This document shows positions 58,953 through 64,000 of a stretch of DNA of 64,000 nucleotides, piece after piece. The stretch comes from CAZKWG01 sp964615375. Lineage in GTDB: Bacteria; Myxococcota_A; UBA796; CAZKWG01. Within the stretch, counting starts at the first letter, position 1. Each line of letters begins with the position of its first letter. The translations under genes and the position numbers were made by a program. Under the pieces are notes generated by a model. The model had not been told where the DNA came from. It did not search any database and saw only the letters and a program-made list of their open reading frames with translations. The stretch lies in NCBI GenBank assembly GCA_964615375.1, contig CAZTOW010000019.1:62001-126000 (forward strand), written 5' to 3'.

Positions 58953-58987
58953 CGCGTGGGCTTCTCTATGCCCGGCCGCGAGGTCCC

Positions 58988-61900
58988 ATGTCGCTCCACG
59001 AGAACCGCTCCTCCCCCACCTCCCGCACCCTCCCCACCCTGTCCTCCCGCCCCTCGCTCTCGGCCGTGCAGCCGGGGACGCAGACGGGGCCGGAGCACTT
59101 CTCGGCCCAGAGCCGGCTGTGGGGGGCCTTGCACGAGCGCTTGGGGAGAGCGGGGGTCGCGCAGCTCCTCCGAGAGGGGCCGCGGGACGCCCTCGAGCTC
59201 CAGATCCTCCACGTCGCGGGCTTCGTGGAGAACACAGGCGTGGACGCCACGGCGTATCTGCCCTGGAACGCCCCGATCTCCTGGCAGGATCGCACGCAGC
59301 CCTTCTATCGGGCGCTGCTGGGCTCGCTCCCCGAGGAGGAGGCGCCCTCGCTCGGGCTGGACACCGTGGGCACAGACTCGGGCGGCGTGGACCTGGGCGC
59401 GGTGGACCTCGGGTTCTCGGGGATGGATGCGGGCTTCTCGGGAGATCTGGGCCTCGGGCTCAGCGGCGGTGTGGACGTCGGCGGCGAGGAGGGCTGGTCG
59501 GGCTCGGCGGGGGACGCGGGCTTCGACGCGGGCGGCGGGGCCACGCTCTCGCTGAGCCGCGACGCGCTGGGCGAGGGGCCGGACCCGCGCGCGGTCTTCT
59601 CCACCTGGTTCGGGACCCGCCTGCAGGCCGCGGGCGGCGGTCGCGCGCTCACGCCGGCCGAGCAGGACTTCCTGCGCGAGGTCCACGGTCGCAGCTTCAA
59701 CGACGTCCGCGTCCATGAAGGCCCCGGCGCCCGCCAGGCCAGCCGGGCCATCGCCGCCCGCGCGTTCACGATGGGCAACGACATCTTCATCGGAGATAGC
59801 GGCGATCTGCTGAGCAGCGCCGCCGGCGCCGAGCTGCTGGCCCACGAGGTCACCCACGTCGTCCAGAACGACGCCGGGCGCCTGCCCTCCGCCCCCCGTG
59901 AGGGGCTGAGCGTGTCGACGCCCAACCAGCCGCACGAGCAGGAGGCCGCCGCGATCGGCCGCCGCGCCCGCGCGGTCTTCCAGACCTTCGAGGAGAAGAG
60001 CGTCCAGCCCGTCGGTCGCGAGGCCTGGGGCCTGGACCCGAGCTGGGACGGCGACCCCATCGGGCAGGCCGTGGCCGCCCACCTCCAGTCGGTGCTCCCC
60101 GAGGCGCGGCAGGCGGAGCTGGGGCAGGTCCTCGAGGATCTGCGCGAGGGCGCCCGCAGCCAGGCCCGGTCGAGCGTGGCCGGGCAGCACGTCCTGGTGG
60201 ACGTGGCCGAGGCGCTGGGAGAGGACGCCGAGATCGTGGCCGGGCTCCGCGGCGCGCTGGGCGGTCTGCAGGAGCAGGCCAGCGCGGGCGGGCTCGGTGA
60301 GCTGGTCGAGCTGGGCGCGACGCCGGATCTGGGCGTGGTCGGCTTCGGGACGCCGGGCTTCTCCGAGGTGGCGGGCGATCTGCTGGCGGGTCCGGGCGAC
60401 GGCTTCGCCCCGCTCTCCGGCGGCGGGCTGGGCGGGCAGCTCTTCGCGGGCGGCGCCCTGAGCTCGGAGACAGGCGGCTCGGACGCGGGCGGCTCGGACG
60501 CGGGCGCGGTGGCGCGCAAGGCCAGCGCGGGCGCGGGCGAGGACGGTGACGCGACCGGCGTGGTGGACCGCGCGATGCGGTCTCGCGGCCAGGGGACCAG
60601 CCTTCCCCAGGATCTGCGCGGCCGGCTGGAGGCTCGCCTGGGCGTGAGCCTCGCGGGCGTGCGTCTGCACACGGATCTGCGCGCGGCGCAGGCGGCCGAG
60701 GCCGTCAACGCCGAGGCCTTCACGGTGGGCCAGGACATCTACTTCAACACGGGCGCCTTCGACCCGTCCAGCCCCGCGGGCGTCGAGCTCATCGCCCACG
60801 AGACCACCCACGCCGCCCAGTTCCTCCAGGGCCGCGAGGGCGAGGCCTCTACAACCGAGGGTGGAGTCGGCGTCACGAAGCCCGGCGACGCGGTCGAGAT
60901 GGAGGCCGAGGCGGTCGGGGCGGAGATCGCAGGGGAATTCTCGCAAGGTGGTTTCCAGACCGAGGGCGATGGCGCCGAGAGCTCGGAGGGAGCCCAGGAC
61001 GCCGTCAGCGCCGGAGCCGAAGGCGCCAGCGCGACCATGGCTGCGCCCACCGCGGACGAGACGCTGGAGAGCAGCGACGCCGACGCGGGCCCGAGCGCGG
61101 AGGCCGCTCCCGATGCCTCGGGCGCGGAGGGTGTAGAAGTCGCTTCCCGAGCGATCCTGGGCGGAATCCTCGGACAGATCGCGTTCCCTGGCAAGGGCGA
61201 CATCGGGAAGACGGACAACCTCGGCTCACAGGCCGGCATGACCTCCGCGGTGATGCCCATCATCGAGCGCTTGATGAGCGACGGCAACAAGGGCGGGCTG
61301 CCCCCAGGCATGGGCGACATGGTCCGCACCCTCGCAGGCGCCGTCCCGGGTCTCCAGCCCATGGCGCCCATGCTGCAAGCGGCCCTCGGCGGCACGGAGA
61401 CCTCCACCCTCGGCGAGCTTGGGCCCGCCGGGATGTTCGGCCTCGCGGCCCAGTCCATCCCCGGCGTGTCCGACCTGCTGAAGGTCGTGGAGAGCGGCCT
61501 CGCCAACATCGCGGGTCCGGGCCAGGGCCTCGGGCGCGGAACGCTGGCGGAGGGTGCTGACACCGTCGGCTGGATCATGCAGGCGGTCCCAGGCCTGCCG
61601 CAGCTCACCTCGCTGTTCCGCGGCGGGCTGGCCGATCAGGTCGGGACAGGCTCTGGCGCACATTCCGGGACGAGCAACTCCACCACCGCCGGAGGAGAGA
61701 GTGTCGGCAGCCAGGACCGCGTGCTGGGCCTGAATCTGAACCAGACGGTGGGATCCGGGCTGGCGCAGGTGGGCGGGCCGACCACGGGGGCCAGCGCGCA
61801 GGGTGCTTCCCCGATGGGTCGCGGCGTAATCGAGACCCTGGACCTGGCCATCCCCGGACTCGCCGAGTTTGCCAGCGTCGTGGAGTCCGGTAGCTCTGGC

Positions 61901-63400
61901 GCGCTCTCCATGAACAACGCCCAGTCCATGGGCACGAACCTGCAGGACAATGGCGGAGGCGGTCAGGGCCTGCTGGGCGGCATCGCCAGCTCGGGGATGC
62001 TGTCAGGGCTCAAGCCCGGTATGACCCTGCACCGAGAGGAGCAGCAGGGCGCCCCGCAGAACCCCAGCTCTGAGGAGAACAAGCCCAAAAAGAGCTGGTG
62101 GGACCGGGCGGTGGACTGGGGCGTGGGCGCCGTAGGCAGCGTGCAGGATGGGCTCGCGGGTGCCGCCAAAGGTATCCCCGTGCTGGAGCAGATCGCGGAG
62201 GCCAACGCCTGGGTCAACAAGCAGGGCGCTCAGCTGGTCGGCGGCGTGCTGAAGGGGGCGGGCGACATGGTGGGTGGGCTCGCGCAGGTGGTCATGCACC
62301 CGGTGGACACCGCCAAGGGGCTGCTGACCATGGCCGAGCACGTCCCTGGGATCGTGCCGAACCCCATCAAGATGATCCACAATGCCTACGACGTCGTGGC
62401 GGGAAACAAGACCGCCGAACAGGCGCTCAAGGATCTCAACCCGCTGACCAGCGCCAAGGAAGATCTCGAGTTCTGGAAGAAGGTCGGGAGCGCGGTGATC
62501 GAGCCCTATACGGAGGCCTGGGGGCAGGGCAAATACGCGGAGGTGATCGGACGCGGGATCTTCGACGTTGTGACCACCGTGGGGACAGGCGGCGTGCTGG
62601 GTGGCGCCACCAAGGGCGCCGGCACCGCGGGCAAGGTGAGCCGTGTGTTGAACGTGGTCGATGACGTGGCCAAGGTCGGCTCAAAGGTCGATGACGTGGC
62701 CAAGGTCGGCTCAAAGGTCGACGACATCGCCAAGGTCGGCTCCAAGGTCGACGACGTCGCAAAGGTGGACGACGCCGCGAAAGTCGGCTCCAAGGTCGAT
62801 GACGCTGCCAAGGTCGATGATGCAGCCAAGGTCGATGACGCCGCCAAGGTGGAGTCCAAGGTCGATGAGACCTCCAAGGTCGATGAGACCTCCAAGGTCG
62901 ATGAGACTTCCAAGGTCGATGAGACCTCCGAGGTCAGCGATGCCAACAAATCCACAAACGGAAAGAAGTGGCCTGAGAAGAAAGGAGATCCTGCTTTCGC
63001 TCGGAATGGGCCAGCGAACAAGTCTCACCCAGACGAGTATGCCCGCATCATGAAAGACCTTGAGAAGAAAGGCGTCAAGGTGGTTGATCGGCCTGATGGT
63101 CTCGCGTATCAGCCATCCTCCAAGGCGGGAAAGCCTGGAGAGATCTACCTTGATCCTGACTCCTCATACAGTGCATTGCTGCACGAGTATCAACACTACC
63201 TCGATGATTCTGCCCGTGGATTCCCCGGTCAGGAGGTGCTCTACCAACCTAACACTCGTTGGGCGATGGAGCGCTCAGCCTATGCAAAGGAGATCGCCCT
63301 GGCTCGGCGAAACGGAGATCTGGAGTTGATCAGGGAGCTTGAAGCACTTCGACTGCAGGAGTGGAAGAGGATATATAAGCCTGAGCTATTAGGGAAGTAA
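58988..63400 (+). CDS. 1470-residue polymorphic-toxin-like protein with two DUF4157 domains and a C-terminal zincin toxin
   Basis: No signal peptide or membrane anchor at the start. Domain 1 at ~215-300 is DUF4157-like: FLREVHGRSFNDVRVHEGPGA, AFTMGNDIFIG, and HEVTH at H286. Domain 2 at ~535-615 is a second copy: LGVSLAGVRLHTDLRAAQAAEAVNA, AFTVGQDIYFNTGAF, and HETTH at H604. DUF4157 domains are typical of effectors loaded into extracellular contractile injection systems. Residues ~1035-1220 resemble a hydrophobic pre-toxin segment (DMVGGLAQVVMHPVDTAKGL, YTEAWGQGKYAEVIGRGIFD). A KVDD repeat linker follows, then a C-terminal domain with HEYQHYLDD at H1399, like metallopeptidase toxins. GC falls over this last part. 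Confidence 0.82.
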   Translation: MSLHENRSSPTSRTLPTLSSRPSLSAVQPGTQTGPEHFSAQSRLWGALHERLGRAGVAQLLREGPRDALELQILHVAGFVENTGVDATAYLPWNAPISWQDRTQPFYRALLGSLPEEEAPSLGLDTVGTDSGGVDLGAVDLGFSGMDAGFSGDLGLGLSGGVDVGGEEGWSGSAGDAGFDAGGGATLSLSRDALGEGPDPRAVFSTWFGTRLQAAGGGRALTPAEQDFLREVHGRSFNDVRVHEGPGARQASRAIAARAFTMGNDIFIGDSGDLLSSAAGAELLAHEVTHVVQNDAGRLPSAPREGLSVSTPNQPHEQEAAAIGRRARAVFQTFEEKSVQPVGREAWGLDPSWDGDPIGQAVAAHLQSVLPEARQAELGQVLEDLREGARSQARSSVAGQHVLVDVAEALGEDAEIVAGLRGALGGLQEQASAGGLGELVELGATPDLGVVGFGTPGFSEVAGDLLAGPGDGFAPLSGGGLGGQLFAGGALSSETGGSDAGGSDAGAVARKASAGAGEDGDATGVVDRAMRSRGQGTSLPQDLRGRLEARLGVSLAGVRLHTDLRAAQAAEAVNAEAFTVGQDIYFNTGAFDPSSPAGVELIAHETTHAAQFLQGREGEASTTEGGVGVTKPGDAVEMEAEAVGAEIAGEFSQGGFQTEGDGAESSEGAQDAVSAGAEGASATMAAPTADETLESSDADAGPSAEAAPDASGAEGVEVASRAILGGILGQIAFPGKGDIGKTDNLGSQAGMTSAVMPIIERLMSDGNKGGLPPGMGDMVRTLAGAVPGLQPMAPMLQAALGGTETSTLGELGPAGMFGLAAQSIPGVSDLLKVVESGLANIAGPGQGLGRGTLAEGADTVGWIMQAVPGLPQLTSLFRGGLADQVGTGSGAHSGTSNSTTAGGESVGSQDRVLGLNLNQTVGSGLAQVGGPTTGASAQGASPMGRGVIETLDLAIPGLAEFASVVESGSSGALSMNNAQSMGTNLQDNGGGGQGLLGGIASSGMLSGLKPGMTLHREEQQGAPQNPSSEENKPKKSWWDRAVDWGVGAVGSVQDGLAGAAKGIPVLEQIAEANAWVNKQGAQLVGGVLKGAGDMVGGLAQVVMHPVDTAKGLLTMAEHVPGIVPNPIKMIHNAYDVVAGNKTAEQALKDLNPLTSAKEDLEFWKKVGSAVIEPYTEAWGQGKYAEVIGRGIFDVVTTVGTGGVLGGATKGAGTAGKVSRVLNVVDDVAKVGSKVDDVAKVGSKVDDIAKVGSKVDDVAKVDDAAKVGSKVDDAAKVDDAAKVDDAAKVESKVDETSKVDETSKVDETSKVDETSEVSDANKSTNGKKWPEKKGDPAFARNGPANKSHPDEYARIMKDLEKKGVKVVDRPDGLAYQPSSKAGKPGEIYLDPDSSYSALLHEYQHYLDDSARGFPGQEVLYQPNTRWAMERSAYAKEIALARRNGDLELIRELEALRLQEWKRIYKPELLGK
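62659..62935 (+). repeat. degenerate tandem repeats encoding a KVDDVAKVGS / KVDETS linker
   Basis: Units of 30, 15 and 12 bases recur: AAGGTCGATGACGTGGCCAA-type, followed by GATGCAGCCAAGGTC-type and four copies of a GATGAGACCTCCAAGGTC-type unit. They encode alternating KVDD/AKV and KVDETS motifs, predicting a long charged helix between pre-toxin and toxin. Identical neighbouring units suggest active expansion. Confidence 0.85.
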
Positions 63401-63437
63401 CGCTCATCTGGATCAAGGCCCGGAGGTACGTGACCTG

Positions 63438-64000
63438 ATGTACACTTCATCGAAATCACTGGAGGCAGCCTCGCTCGACGATCTACTGGAGTTCGCCGAT
63501 ACAAGAGAGCCCACTCTTCGTCAGATGCATGCCCTTGAGCATCTGGCTCGGCGCTCTGTCGCAGATCACACGCTCCTCACTACCATTGCCCCTATGATTG
63601 TGAAGTACATTGATCCGGCGTCTAGAGTAGGTGGGCTTCCTGTGGGATATCCTGGTGCAGCAATCTTGTATCGCAGCGAGGGCTCGCCGAGAGATGCTCT
63701 GCTCAGAGCGCTCGCCGTGCAACCCTTCCAACGACGTGAAGATTTGCACCGCTGGATACGAGGTGGCGACGACTCGCCAGATTTGAAGTCGAGCCCCACA
63801 CCAGTTGAGAGAGATATTCTGGTCGACGACTCCGTGTCTGCGCAAGTCCTAAGAGAGGCCGTGAGCGTGGTGCTTGGTCGAGCCCCAGAGATTGAGCTTC
63901 TTGAGCTTCAACGCCGCCCTTTCACGCTTGCATTGGTCGCCCTGACGATTGATGAATGGAATATTCTGGACCAGAATGCCGGGCAGCTGTCGTCGAGATT
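63438..64000 (+). CDS. probable immunity protein for the zincin toxin (partial, runs past the window edge)
   Basis: An open frame starts at the ATG at 63438, 37 bases after the toxin stop, and remains open for 187 codons to the end of the window. The start of the protein reads MYTSSKSLEAASLDDLLEF; later parts include LRQMHALEHLARRSVADHTLLT and LVALTIDEWNILDQNAG. Codon third positions are far more mixed than in the rest of the window, matching the toxin's C-terminal domain. The context (immediately behind a C-terminal toxin module, lower GC) is that of immunity genes. No family was recognised and the C-terminus is unseen. Confidence 0.65.
   Translation, partial: MYTSSKSLEAASLDDLLEFADTREPTLRQMHALEHLARRSVADHTLLTTIAPMIVKYIDPASRVGGLPVGYPGAAILYRSEGSPRDALLRALAVQPFQRREDLHRWIRGGDDSPDLKSSPTPVERDILVDDSVSAQVLREAVSVVLGRAPEIELLELQRRPFTLALVALTIDEWNILDQNAGQLSSR

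Overview
The window is high-GC DNA, dense with genes, overlapping start/stop codons and very strong G/C at third codon positions. Several features point to a myxobacterium-like member of the Myxococcota (class not resolvable from this sequence): a MYXO-CTERM-type C-terminal tail, numerous lipoproteins with MopE-type CDxxDNDCDG calcium/metal-binding repeats, Roadblock/LC7 proteins, a Hanks-type kinase fused to membrane helices, and a large polymorphic-toxin-like protein. No rRNA, tRNA, CRISPR array, transposase or integrase was recognised, and no stretch over 300 bases lacks a gene.

Layout. 1-3.0 kb: end of an upstream gene, phosphatidylserine synthase, a small secreted protein and a secreted matrixin-like protease. 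2.9-6.6 kb: three Roadblock/LC7-type proteins, an OmpA-family membrane protein, a formylglycine-generating-enzyme-like protein and a di-iron ODP protein. 6.7-10.8 kb: CoA-disulfide-reductase-like flavoprotein with a rhodanese domain, then a Mg2+-type P-type ATPase. 10.9-21.5 kb: kinase, YkgJ cysteine-cluster protein, RCC1-repeat protein, YceI lipoprotein, a 931-residue MopE-repeat lectin-like lipoprotein, an ATP-grasp enzyme, a frameshifted YHYH lipoprotein with a near-perfect palindrome at the break, and an SH3b protein.

21.6-31.2 kb is the most unusual region: an 11-gene minus-strand operon with almost no intergenic space. It encodes a protein with L7/L12-like repeats, a TPR-like protein, four paralogues of an unrecognised family (AIAEAQ helix, LGFTPTFY strand motif, VPAPA tail), one diverged relative with a PASTA domain, a charged coiled-coil protein, an Ig-like protein and two further PASTA proteins. 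One paralogue is expanded by OmpA and phage-tail-like repeat modules. None has an evident signal peptide. This is the best candidate here for an undescribed system.

31.4-41.7 kb: a GT-C-like membrane protein, a seven-repeat FG-GAP lipoprotein, and a duplicated cassette of lipoprotein genes (types A, B, C) arranged around a second YkgJ protein, with divergent start codons only 22 and 28 bases apart. 41.8-50.9 kb: a hotdog thioesterase and a compact aroE-menF-D-H-B-A-C-E operon that takes chorismate to demethylmenaquinone by the o-succinylbenzoate route. 50.9-57 kb: a MopE/beta-helix lipoprotein, a PanE/ApbA-like reductase and pheST, whose PheT lacks the usual tRNA-binding OB domain. 57-64 kb: three small lipoproteins, two of them tandem paralogues, then a 1470-residue protein with two DUF4157 metallopeptidase-like domains, a pre-toxin region, a repetitive linker and a C-terminal zincin-like toxin domain. 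It is followed by a lower-GC gene, open at the window edge, that is probably its immunity partner.
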